37,194 nt of DNA from the NCBI GenBank assembly GCA_045655125.1, contig JAZOOR010000069.1, positions 1 to 37,194 of the forward strand. Direction: 5' to 3'. The position numbers and the translations under genes are program-made. This DNA comes from SIG578 sp045655125. GTDB lineage: Bacteria > Bacillota > Clostridia > Oscillospirales > Ruminococcaceae. The notes under the pieces are model-generated. The model did no database searches. It was given only the letters and a program-made list of their open reading frames with translations, and was not told the origin of the DNA. Each line of letters begins with the position of its first letter. The stretch's first letter is position 1. This document shows positions 24,701-31,202 of the stretch, piece by piece.

Positions 24701-26725
24701 TTATCTCGGCAAATATCCTGATATATGGCTAAGTATTTTACAGCCCCACAAGTCGCGCTTATCCTGTGTGTTCAAAATTGAAATTTTTGAACCTTCAAAG
24801 GTTGCAAGTCCACTCTGGCAAAATGCCTCTAATATAACAGAAAGGCGCGCTACATTTATTTTTCCCGAAAGCTGCCACCACAAGATGTCTACGCCTCTGT
24901 CATATCCTGAATTTTGTTTCAGAATTCGGTAAATATCGGCAGCCTCATCGCGTGAAGGCATTAAGTATGCCGCTTGCTTTGGCACAAGTGCTTCTCCTCG
25001 CACTGCCGCCTCAAAAAGCTGTTTTTCCTTAAAGAAAACATCATCGCGAATACCTGACGGGCGAAGGTCTACAATCTGAATTGTTACTGATTCTGTGCCG
25101 TTATATACATTTGGTTTAAGACGGACTATCAAATCTATCTTGTGTCCACAAAATTGCGAAAGCTCGCCTGCGGGAGTTCCGAAGTAAAGCGCTGTAAAGC
25201 TAAAGTTTCCGTAGCTCAGCGAAAGTCTTGTATGGTTTCCGTTTCCTATAGAAGACACATTATGTACAGTTGCTCCCAAGAGCGCAAACAGCGGTGCAGG
25301 ATTATTTTTTCCAAAAGGCTCGAAAATTGATAGCTCCTTTACAGAATGAAGCGTAATTTCTTCGGGGGTTAAAACCGCGTCTGCCACAAGCTCATTCTGA
25401 GGCATATAGGGGTGGTTATCAGCGGCATATTCGTTTATCTTTTCTCTGAAAGCAGGGATATTTTCCTCTGATATTGTTATTCCCGCAGCAAGACTATGAC
25501 CGCCAAAGCGCTCAAAAAGGTTGCTGCAAGCGGTAAGGGCTGAGAAAAGCTCAAATCCTTCAACACTTCTGCCCGAGCCGACGGCGGTGCCGTTTTCCAG
25601 AGAGAGAACTATTGCGGGTTTTCCTGTTTTCTCAACAACCTTTGAAGCTACTATGCCCAGCACTCCGTGGTGCCAGCCTTTTCCGCAAACAACTATAACA
25701 CGCTGTGAGAAAAGCCGCGGATTTTCTTGCGACATCTTTTCGATTTCCTGGAGTATATCGGATTCGATTTCTTTTCTTTTGTCGTTATCGGCGCAAAGTT
25801 GTGATGACAGGATTTCTGCCTCTCCCTCATCCTCGCAAAGCAGCAGCGCGGCGGCTTTCATTGCGCTGCCCATTCTTCCTGCAGCATTTATCCTCGGAAC
25901 AAGCGCATATGTTACAGAATTGGAGTCAATAGCTGCACCCTCTGAAAGTGCAGAGTTCATAAGCGCGCAAAGACCTAAATTATCGGTTTCGCGCATTCGC
26001 TCAAGTCCCAGACGGACTATTGTTCTGTTTTCGCTGACAAGCGGCACTACATCAGCAATAGTTGCAAGAGCTACAAGCTCAGCATACTGCTCAAAGGCGC
26101 CGTCATATTCACCGCCGTCAAGCGCGGCAACAAGTTTAAAAGCAACAAAGGCGCCGCATATATCCTTGAATTTACTCGGGCAATCTTCTCTGTGAGGGTC
26201 CACAACAATAGAGTTTGGAAGGGTGCTCTGAGGCATATGATGGTCTGTTACGACAACATCAATTCCGAGGCTTTTTGCATAGTCAATCTCCTCTACTGCT
26301 GCAACGCCGTTATCTACAGTTACGATAAGCTCACAGCCATCCTCGCAGAGCTTAAAAATCGCGTCTTTATTAAGACCATATCCCTCTTCTCTGCTCGGAA
26401 TGTAGAAGCTGACATCTGCGCCCATAGCCTCTAAATACGAACTTAGGATTACGGTTGCGGTTACACCGTCAGCATCATAGTCACCATAAACTACAATTTT
26501 CTGCTGAAGATCTACCGCCTCGTTTATGCGCTCTACAGCTCTATCCATATCTACAAGCTCAAAGGGTGAGGAAACGCTATCCTCGCTACTAAACAGCTCG
26601 CGCTCCGATATATTTTCAAGGCGCGCTGCGGCAACCTTTGCCGCAAGTGAGCCAACACCATATTTTTCAGAAAGCTCGCGGAAGGATTTAGACTGTGCAA
26701 TTTTCCATTTTCTGAAACGGATCAT
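24701..26725 (-). CDS. recJ: single-stranded-DNA 5'-3' exonuclease RecJ
   Basis: DHH-family nuclease acting in recombination and mismatch repair. The 674-residue protein has YGDYDADGVTA (80-90), VTVDNG, VVTDHHMPQ (DHH at 161-163), VVDPHREDCP and the DHHA1 motif near FGGHSLAAGITI. An OB-fold covers about 450-545, and a C-terminal extension of around 100 residues is typical of Gram-positive RecJ. ATG 26725 with GGGAGCGGATAGG upstream. It is the first gene of a six-gene minus-strand operon with a consensus promoter at 26757-26785, transcribed away from ligA. Confidence 0.95.
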   Translation of the reverse strand: MIRFRKWKIAQSKSFRELSEKYGVGSLAAKVAAARLENISERELFSSEDSVSSPFELVDMDRAVERINEAVDLQQKIVVYGDYDADGVTATVILSSYLEAMGADVSFYIPSREEGYGLNKDAIFKLCEDGCELIVTVDNGVAAVEEIDYAKSLGIDVVVTDHHMPQSTLPNSIVVDPHREDCPSKFKDICGAFVAFKLVAALDGGEYDGAFEQYAELVALATIADVVPLVSENRTIVRLGLERMRETDNLGLCALMNSALSEGAAIDSNSVTYALVPRINAAGRMGSAMKAAALLLCEDEGEAEILSSQLCADNDKRKEIESDILQEIEKMSQENPRLFSQRVIVVCGKGWHHGVLGIVASKVVEKTGKPAIVLSLENGTAVGSGRSVEGFELFSALTACSNLFERFGGHSLAAGITISEENIPAFREKINEYAADNHPYMPQNELVADAVLTPEEITLHSVKELSIFEPFGKNNPAPLFALLGATVHNVSSIGNGNHTRLSLSYGNFSFTALYFGTPAGELSQFCGHKIDLIVRLKPNVYNGTESVTIQIVDLRPSGIRDDVFFKEKQLFEAAVRGEALVPKQAAYLMPSRDEAADIYRILKQNSGYDRGVDILWWQLSGKINVARLSVILEAFCQSGLATFEGSKISILNTQDKRDLWGCKILSHISGYLPR

Positions 26726-26756
26726 CCTATCCGCTCCCTTCTCATATAATTAATTT

Positions 26757-26785
26757 ATTATAACATAAACTTACAGTCATATCAA
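26757..26785 (-). promoter_or_regulatory. sigma-A promoter of the recJ-rel operon
   Basis: TTGATA (26785-26780), 17 bases, TATAAT (26762-26757), preceded by TGT (extended -10) on the minus strand. It lies in the 167-base divergent region between recJ and ligA. No equally good promoter for ligA is visible; the best candidate there (TGGTAT, 17 bases, TAAACT near 26829-26857) is weak. Confidence 0.85.
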
Positions 26786-26892
26786 CAAAAAACAGCAAAT
26801 TCCTATTTTCTTTAAAAAAATGTGGTATTACGGAGAAAAATATGTTAAACTATATGGGTAATCCTTGTAAATTTTCTAACGGAGAGATAGAA

Positions 26893-28890
26893 ATGGAAGC
26901 TAAAAACCGAATTTTTGCCGAATATGAGGCTTTAAAACAGGAAATTGAGCGGCATAACAAATTATACTACGATAATGATGCGCCCGAAATCAGCGACTGG
27001 GAATATGATAATCTTATGCTGCGTCTTAAAAAAATCGAGGCTGATAACCCCGATTTTGTAACTCCCGATTCCCCCACCCAGCACGTTGGCGGAACATATT
27101 CCGAGGGCTTATTTTCTCCTGTTGAGCATACTGTTCAGATGGCAAGTCTGAGAGATGTTTTCAGCACAGACGATGTCAGGGATTTTGACCGCAGGGTGCG
27201 CGAAGTTGTTTCCTCTCCGCTTTATGTTGTCGAGCCTAAAATTGACGGTCTTTCGGTTTCTCTCGAATATCGCGGCGGCAAGCTTGTAAGAGCTTCCACC
27301 AGAGGTAACGGATTTGTTGGAGAAGATGTAACCGCAAATATTATGACCATTGAGTCTGTTCCCAAAACTCTTAAAAAGGCTCTGCCCTTTTTAGAGGTGC
27401 GCGGTGAGGTTTATATGTCTGAGAGCGTTTTCTTAGAGCTTGTAGAGCAGCAGGAATTAAATGACGAAAAGCCATTTAAAAATCCCAGAAATGCAGCCGC
27501 AGGTTCACTCAGGCAGAAAAACTCTGAGGTTACCCGCTCGCGAAAGCTCGACATTTTTGTTTTTAACATTCAGCAGATTGAGGGCGATGAGCTTTCATCT
27601 CACAAAGAATCGCTTGATTTTCTTAAAAAATTAGGCTTCCCCGTTTCTCCTTCATACAACACCTATACTGATATTGAAAAAGTTATAACCGAAATCGACG
27701 CAATAGGACAAATGCGCGGAAAATACGGCTTTGATATAGATGGGGCTGTTGTGAAGGTTGATGACTTTACAGACCGAGAAACCCTTGGCATGACTGCAAA
27801 ATATCCTCGTTGGGCAGTTGCTTTCAAATATCCTCCCGAAGAGAAGGAAACTGTTCTCAGAGAAATAGAAATCAATGTAGGGCGCACAGGTGCGCTTACT
27901 CCAACCGCAGTTTTTGACTCCATTATGCTTGCGGGAACAAGCGTTAGCCGCGCTGTACTTCACAACCAGGATTTCATCACAGAAAAGGATATCCGCATTG
28001 GTGACACCATTCTTGTTCGCAAGGCGGGCGAGATAATTCCTGAGGTTTTGTGCAGTAAAAGTCACGCTGAAAATAGTCAGCCTTATAAAATCCCCGAAAT
28101 TTGTCCCTCCTGCGGAGAAAGGGTTTTCAGTAGTAGCGACGAGGCGGTTATTCGTTGTGTAAACCCCAAATGCCCTGCGCAGCTTACGCGAAACATCATC
28201 CATTTTGCATCAAAATCAGCAATGGATATTGCAGGACTTGGTCCTGCAATTATTGACACCCTTATTGATGAGGGACTTATTTCCTCGGCTGCAGATTTAT
28301 ATGCCATTGAAGCCTCTCAGCTTGAAAACATAGAGGGTTTAGGAAAGAAATCTGCTCAAAACTTAATTTCTTCTATTAAAAAATCAAAAGAAAAGGATCT
28401 CTCAGACCTTTTGACTGCACTTGGCATAAGGCACATAGGACAAAAAGTTTCTGAGCTTATTGCAGAGAGGCTTTCTACCATAGACGAGATTATGTCAGCC
28501 GATTTTGACACCCTCTGCTCTATTGACGGTGTGGGCGAGGAAATGGCAAACAGTATTATTGAATTTTTCTCAGAGGAAAAATCTCAGGAGCTTATCTCTC
28601 AGCTAAGGCATTTCGGGCTTAATATGCGGCACAAAGCCCAAAAGAAAGGCTCGGATTTCTTGGGACTTACCTTCGTTTTAACAGGTACTCTGCCGACATA
28701 CACACGCGATGAGGCTTCTAAAATTATCACAGATTTGGGCGGAAAGGTTACGGGAAGTGTTTCTAAAAAGACCTCATATGTTCTTGCAGGTGAAGATGCA
28801 GGCTCAAAGCTCAATAAGGCTAATGACCTTGGGGTTACAGTTATAGACGAATTAGAATTTAAGCGTATGGCAGGAATAGAAAATGAATAG
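26893..28890 (+). CDS. ligA: NAD+-dependent DNA ligase
   Basis: LigA seals nicks in replication and repair using NAD+. The order is: Ia domain (about 1-70, NKLYYDNDAPEISDWEYDNL), adenylation domain with catalytic K116 in VEPKIDGLS, OB domain with VGRTGALTPTAVFD, a four-cysteine zinc finger (CPSCGE ... RCVNPKCPAQL), helix-hairpin-helix repeats and a C-terminal BRCT (about 590-665). I chose ATG 26893 (665 residues, MEAKNRIF), which has GGAGAG six bases before it. An upstream ATG at 26842 in frame has no conserved residues. It overlaps the next gene by 8 bases. Confidence 0.97.
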   Translation: MEAKNRIFAEYEALKQEIERHNKLYYDNDAPEISDWEYDNLMLRLKKIEADNPDFVTPDSPTQHVGGTYSEGLFSPVEHTVQMASLRDVFSTDDVRDFDRRVREVVSSPLYVVEPKIDGLSVSLEYRGGKLVRASTRGNGFVGEDVTANIMTIESVPKTLKKALPFLEVRGEVYMSESVFLELVEQQELNDEKPFKNPRNAAAGSLRQKNSEVTRSRKLDIFVFNIQQIEGDELSSHKESLDFLKKLGFPVSPSYNTYTDIEKVITEIDAIGQMRGKYGFDIDGAVVKVDDFTDRETLGMTAKYPRWAVAFKYPPEEKETVLREIEINVGRTGALTPTAVFDSIMLAGTSVSRAVLHNQDFITEKDIRIGDTILVRKAGEIIPEVLCSKSHAENSQPYKIPEICPSCGERVFSSSDEAVIRCVNPKCPAQLTRNIIHFASKSAMDIAGLGPAIIDTLIDEGLISSAADLYAIEASQLENIEGLGKKSAQNLISSIKKSKEKDLSDLLTALGIRHIGQKVSELIAERLSTIDEIMSADFDTLCSIDGVGEEMANSIIEFFSEEKSQELISQLRHFGLNMRHKAQKKGSDFLGLTFVLTGTLPTYTRDEASKIITDLGGKVTGSVSKKTSYVLAGEDAGSKLNKANDLGVTVIDELEFKRMAGIENE

Positions 28891-29344
28891 CGACGAAAAG
28901 ATTTCCTTTAAGGAGCTAATTGAGTGCGGTCAGCTTTTACCCGAAGAGCCGCAGAGGGATTTACAGATATTTAAGGACAAGCCCGTGCGGCGCGATTATA
29001 CTATTTTACTGCTTTCGATTATTGCAGTGCTCAGTATTTGCATTTGCCTTCATTATTCTTTAAATGCAATGCAGAAAGTAGAGCCTGAAATCTCGGTTAG
29101 CGGAATTTCTATAGAAAGTCATCAAAGCAGTGTTTCTTCGCAATATAAAAACGGCAAGGTTAATATTAACACTGCGGGTATAGAAGCTTTATGCACCATT
29201 AAGTATATCGGTGAGAGCAAGGCGCTTTCTATCGTTTCTTACAGAGAGGCAAATGGGCCATTTAAAAGCATTTCAGACATCAAAAATGTAAGCGGCATCG
29301 GTGATGCCACTTTTGAAAAGATTAAAGAAAACATTTGTGTTTAG
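28883..29344 (+). CDS. membrane-anchored helix-hairpin-helix protein (ComEA-like)
   Basis: A 153-residue protein with a cytoplasmic N-terminus of about 37 residues, one membrane helix (TILLLSIIAVLSICICLHYS, about 38-57), a short linker, and a C-terminal DNA-binding HhH pair (KVNINTAGIEALCTIKYIGE, then ISDIKNVSGIGDATFEKI). This is the architecture of ComEA, the membrane DNA receptor in transformation. No other competence gene is in the window, and the long cytoplasmic N-terminus is unusual for ComEA. It overlaps ligA by 8 bases and is followed by mtnN after 17 bases, so it belongs to one operon with a ligase. A DNA-uptake role is inferred from family only. Confidence 0.82.
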   Translation: MNSDEKISFKELIECGQLLPEEPQRDLQIFKDKPVRRDYTILLLSIIAVLSICICLHYSLNAMQKVEPEISVSGISIESHQSSVSSQYKNGKVNINTAGIEALCTIKYIGESKALSIVSYREANGPFKSISDIKNVSGIGDATFEKIKENICV

Positions 29345-29361
29345 AGCAAAAGGAGAAATTT

Positions 29362-30102
29362 ATGACATACGGAATTATTTGTGCTATGCAGGAAGAATTC
29401 GGCGCCCTTGCAGAGCAGATTGAAAATGCTCAGGTTATGAATCTATACGGGCGTGAGTTTACCTCGGGCAGCATAAACGGGCAAAAGGTTGTTGCAGTTG
29501 TTTCGAGGATAGGAAAGGTTGCCGCCGCCATTACCACCGCTCTGCTCATAGACCATTTTTCAGTTGACGCAGTTATTTTTTGCGGAATTGCAGGCGGACT
29601 TGGTGACAATGTAAAAATCGGTGATATTGTTATCGGCGAGAGCTGTATTCAGCACGATTTTTATCTCTCCGAAAATGATATTTTCAGAATTCCCTTGCTC
29701 GATATTACAAACATTCCCTGTGACAATGCTTTAACCGAGCGGTGCATAGTTGCGGCTGAAAATTTTGCGAAAACTGCGCGAAGTGAGAAAAAAATTAGCG
29801 ATTTTTACGATGAAATGAGCATTGAACTTCCAAAGGTACACTCGGGTGTTATTGCTTCGGGAGACCAGTTTATAAATGACCCCGATAAGAAAAAGTGGCT
29901 TAAGGATAATATAGATGGTGCACTCTGCTGCGAAATGGAGGGTGCGGCTGTGGCTCAGGCGTGCTATGAGGCAGATATTCCCTGCGCGATTATAAGGGTT
30001 ATATCCGACGGTGCCGATGAAAATGCTGATTTTTCCTTTGAGCAGTTTGTAAATGCCTCTTCCCTGTTTTCCTGCGGTATCATAAAAGAATTTTTTGCAT
30101 AA
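29362..30102 (+). CDS. mtnN: 5'-methylthioadenosine/S-adenosylhomocysteine nucleosidase
   Basis: MTA/SAH nucleosidase (Pfs) cleaves adenine from methylthioadenosine and S-adenosylhomocysteine, recycling SAM by-products. The 246 residues include CAMQEEFGAL (Glu12 at the active site), SRIGKVAAAITT, FCGIAGGLGD, CEMEGAAVAQAC (ribose-binding Glu) and RVISDGADENA (catalytic Asp). Between residues 125 and 170 there is a slightly longer, charged loop (KTARSEKKISDFYDEMSIEL). ATG 29362 follows AGGAG by six bases. It is the last gene of the ligA operon, and its stop lies two bases before the AAAAGCCGCTGC end of the candidate element downstream. Confidence 0.94.
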   Translation: MTYGIICAMQEEFGALAEQIENAQVMNLYGREFTSGSINGQKVVAVVSRIGKVAAAITTALLIDHFSVDAVIFCGIAGGLGDNVKIGDIVIGESCIQHDFYLSENDIFRIPLLDITNIPCDNALTERCIVAAENFAKTARSEKKISDFYDEMSIELPKVHSGVIASGDQFINDPDKKKWLKDNIDGALCCEMEGAAVAQACYEADIPCAIIRVISDGADENADFSFEQFVNASSLFSCGIIKEFFA

Positions 30103-30201
30103 GAAAAAGCCGCTGCCATATGGGTTGTATTCTTAAGGACAGTATAACAAGATACGGAAAAACCCTCGGTTTTAAAAAACTATGGGTGTTTTTAAATGTT
30201 C

Positions 30202-30230
30202 TCTTTGTTTATTTCTAGTTATGCTATAAT
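30202..30230 (+). promoter_or_regulatory. extended -10 promoter for the 56-residue peptide gene
   Basis: A perfect TATAAT at 30225-30230 is preceded by TGC (extended -10, TG at 30222-30223). The -35 region (TCTTTG at 30202-30207, 17-base spacing) is poor, which is tolerated with an extended -10. Transcription would begin about 35 bases before the start codon. Confidence 0.7.
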
Positions 30231-30273
30231 ATGACTAACCGATAAATAAGAATTTGACAAAGGAGGTTTTATT

Positions 30274-30444
30274 ATGAAAGGCATTAAAAAAATACTGTTT
30301 GGAATAGCATTGATTTTGTTTGGATTCTTGTGTTTATATGCCTCTTCTCTTGGCGAATGGGGTGTTGGGGAAGTGATAGGTTTAATTATCCCCCTTGTTG
30401 GTGTTGGTTTTGCAATCGTAGGTCTTTTAGATAAAAGCGAATAA
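30274..30444 (+). CDS. 56-residue two-helix membrane peptide, unknown
   Basis: ATG 30274 lies seven bases after a perfect AAAGGAGG (30259-30266) and an extended -10 promoter is just upstream, so this short ORF is very probably translated. The peptide begins MKGIKKILFGIALILFGFLC, has a short EWGVGE turn, then a second hydrophobic segment IGLIIPLVGVGFAIVGLL, and ends DKSE. Basic N-terminus and acidic C-terminus suggest a helical hairpin in the membrane. I do not recognise a family. It resembles in general form small membrane toxins, holin-like peptides and stress peptides, but there is no antitoxin gene or lysis module beside it. It lies inside the candidate element 30105-30834. Confidence 0.72.
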   Translation: MKGIKKILFGIALILFGFLCLYASSLGEWGVGEVIGLIIPLVGVGFAIVGLLDKSE

Positions 30445-30499
30445 TTTCCAATTTATCAAATAGATGATATTTGTTTAAAAGGGTTTTAGGTTCTCCTAA

Positions 30500-30534
30500 C
30501 AAGTGGAAAATGTGCCGTACATTTTCCCTGCTTG
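30500..30534. repeat. palindromic hairpin
   Basis: GGAAAATGT (30505-30513) pairs perfectly with ACATTTTCC (30519-30527) around GCCGT, extended after a small internal loop by CAAG (30500-30503) with CTTG (30531-30534). No T-run follows, so it is a structural repeat rather than a terminator. Confidence 0.6.
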
Positions 30535-30555
30535 CTACGGTATGAGACAAATATT

Positions 30556-30589
30556 AAACGGATGTGTAGAATTTCTGCACATCCGTTTT
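30556..30589. terminator. hairpin terminator candidate after the 56-residue peptide gene
   Basis: AAACGGATGTG (30556-30566) pairs with CACATCCGTTT (30578-30588); a T-G wobble and AG/CT extend it to 14 bp with loop AATTT. T-runs are short on both sides (TTTTA on plus, TTTAATATTT on minus), so efficiency is uncertain, but it lies about 110 bases after the stop codon and between convergent genes. Confidence 0.6.
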
Positions 30590-30615
30590 ACTATCTCAAG
30601 AGAAAATATTTTAAT

Positions 30616-30791
30616 AGTGATATTGTGAGACAGGTCTCACAGTGATATTTTGCCTAACGGCAAAGTGATATTAAAACCTTGCGGTTTTAGTGATATTTTA
30701 TTCGCTCCTAAACTCGCAAAGCGAATAACACTCGGCTTTTAGCCGAATATAACTGCGAAGCAATATAACTCGCCGCAAGGCGAATAAAACT
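30616..30791. repeat. two-fold symmetric cascade of short palindromes with nine-base separators
   Basis: AGTGATATT occurs four times (30616, 30641, 30664, 30689). Its approximate reverse complement AATA(T/A)(A/C)ACT, including AATAAAACT, occurs four times after the centre (30724, 30746, 30762, 30783). Between successive separators sits a small hairpin: GTGAGA/TCTCAC, TTTGCC/GGCAAA, AAAACC/GGTTTT on the left; TCGGCT/AGCCGA, TGC/GCA, TCGCC/GGCGA on the right. In the centre TTATTCGCT (30698-30706) pairs with AGCGAATAA (30720-30728). Folded as one strand, left and right separators pair and the small hairpins become side arms, a tree-like shape. Function unknown. Confidence 0.85.
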
Positions 30792-30834
30792 GGCGTTGTA
30801 TCCTTACGGGTACAACGCCTAAGCAGCGGCTTTT
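30792..30834. repeat. 12-bp hairpin plus inverted end sequence
   Basis: GGCGTTGTA (30792-30800) pairs with TACAACGCC (30811-30819), and TCC/GGG extends the stem to 12 with one wobble and loop TTAC. GCAGCGGCTTTT (30823-30834) follows, the inverted copy of 30105-30116. On the minus strand this end lies downstream of the acidic Cys-rich gene and could aid 3'-end formation, though no long T-run follows there. Confidence 0.7.
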
Positions 30835-30846
30835 GAATTTAAATTC

Positions 30847-31077
30847 TTACTGAGCATCAGGTGCATTTTCCTCTACGGGAGCAGCCTCTTCCTCTAAATC
30901 GCAACCGCAAGCGCAGTCACATTCATCGCAGTCGAGGTCATCAAAATCAAAATCATCAAAATTAAATTCCTGTGCCTCCTCATCCTCACGGCGACGCTTA
31001 AGATAATAAAGAACTCCGCCTACTGCGGCGGCAACAAGTGCAAGAAAGCCAATTAAAGCTAAAACCTTTTTAAGCAT
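30847..31077 (-). CDS. 76-residue membrane peptide with acidic cysteine-clustered tail
   Basis: The peptide begins with one membrane helix (VLALIGFLALVAAAVGGVLY, residues 5-24), then a basic stop-transfer KRRRE. A strongly acidic tail follows with DFDFDDLDCDECDCACGCDL and EEEAAPVEEN. Five cysteines fall in 10 residues (CxxCxCxCxC), which looks like a metal-binding cluster. The positive KRRR after the helix predicts a cytoplasmic tail. ATG 31077 has AGGAGGATG just upstream and a consensus promoter at 31117-31145. I do not recognise a named family. It converges on the palindrome region and is followed on the other side by the glycolytic operon terminator. Confidence 0.82.
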   Translation of the reverse strand: MLKKVLALIGFLALVAAAVGGVLYYLKRRREDEEAQEFNFDDFDFDDLDCDECDCACGCDLEEEAAPVEENAPDAQ

Positions 31078-31116
31078 AATAACATCCTCCTAACAATTCA
31101 TTCATTCATTTATTTT

Positions 31117-31145
31117 ATTATATCCGTTATTACCAAAAAAATCAA
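31117..31145 (-). promoter_or_regulatory. sigma-A promoter for the acidic Cys-rich peptide gene
   Basis: TTGATT (31145-31140), 17 bases, perfect TATAAT (31122-31117) on the minus strand. The leader carries a short GAAT tandem repeat and a strong AGGAGG. Confidence 0.82.
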
Positions 31146-31171
31146 GAGAAAAATTTAAAAAGAAAATAAGC

Positions 31172-31200
31172 AAAAAAGAGGCGTGTGTCGCCTCTTTTTT
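31172..31200 (-). terminator. terminator of the pgk-tpiA-gpmI operon
   Basis: AAAAAAGAGGCG (31172-31183) pairs perfectly with CGCCTCTTTTTT (31189-31200) around TGTGT; on the minus strand the stem ends in a run of six T. It begins two bases after the gpmI stop and could also stop plus-strand transcription. Confidence 0.92.
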
Positions 31201-31202
31201 TA

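Larger units (their letters stand above)
30105..30834. mobile_element. candidate 730-bp element with inverted ends
   Basis: AAAAGCCGCTGC at 30105-30116 recurs inverted as GCAGCGGCTTTT at 30823-30834. Similarity continues inward for about 30 more bases: each end has a GTTGTA...TAAGGA...TA(T/C)AAC hairpin. Between the ends lie a promoter, a 56-codon ORF, a terminator hairpin and a palindrome cascade. No transposase and no convincing target duplication are seen (only GA on both sides). It may be a non-autonomous element, or two copies of a small palindromic repeat in opposite orientation. Confidence 0.35.
30445..30846. other. 402-base gene-free region between convergent genes, packed with hairpins
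   Basis: No credible coding frame is present. From about 30486 to 30819 the sequence is almost continuous inverted repeats: a 5-bp hairpin (30486-30499), a 9-bp hairpin (30500-30534), a terminator-like hairpin (30556-30588), the nine-base-repeat cascade (30616-30791) and a 12-bp hairpin (30792-30819). Convergent genes end on both sides. Confidence 0.85.

Noticed and set aside
25521..26195. Plus-strand open frame of 224 codons opposite recJ
   Set aside because: Serine-rich translation typical of an antisense shadow, fully inside recJ and without start signals.
26842..26892. Upstream ATG start for ligA
   Set aside because: The extra 17 residues are not part of the ligase fold, and the internal ATG at 26893 has a good SD.
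27652..28203. Minus-strand open frame of 183 codons opposite ligA
   Set aside because: Entirely within the conserved ligase domains; no ribosome site and no recognisable protein.
30158..30193. Terminator for the ligA-mtnN operon
   Set aside because: AAAAACCC can pair with GGGTGTTTTT (one bulge), but no T-run follows on the plus strand and the alternative AAAACC/GGTTTT stem competes; too weak to list as a terminator.
30616..30791. CRISPR-like array of evenly spaced nine-base repeats
   Set aside because: The repeat is only nine bases, spacers are 7-16 bases and mostly palindromic, the repeat inverts after the centre, and no cas gene is present. It is a palindrome cascade, not CRISPR.
31097..31111. 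Short GAAT tandem repeat in the leader of the Cys-rich peptide gene
   Set aside because: Only about three units in AT-rich sequence; phase variation would need more repeats and a position affecting promoter spacing or frame.
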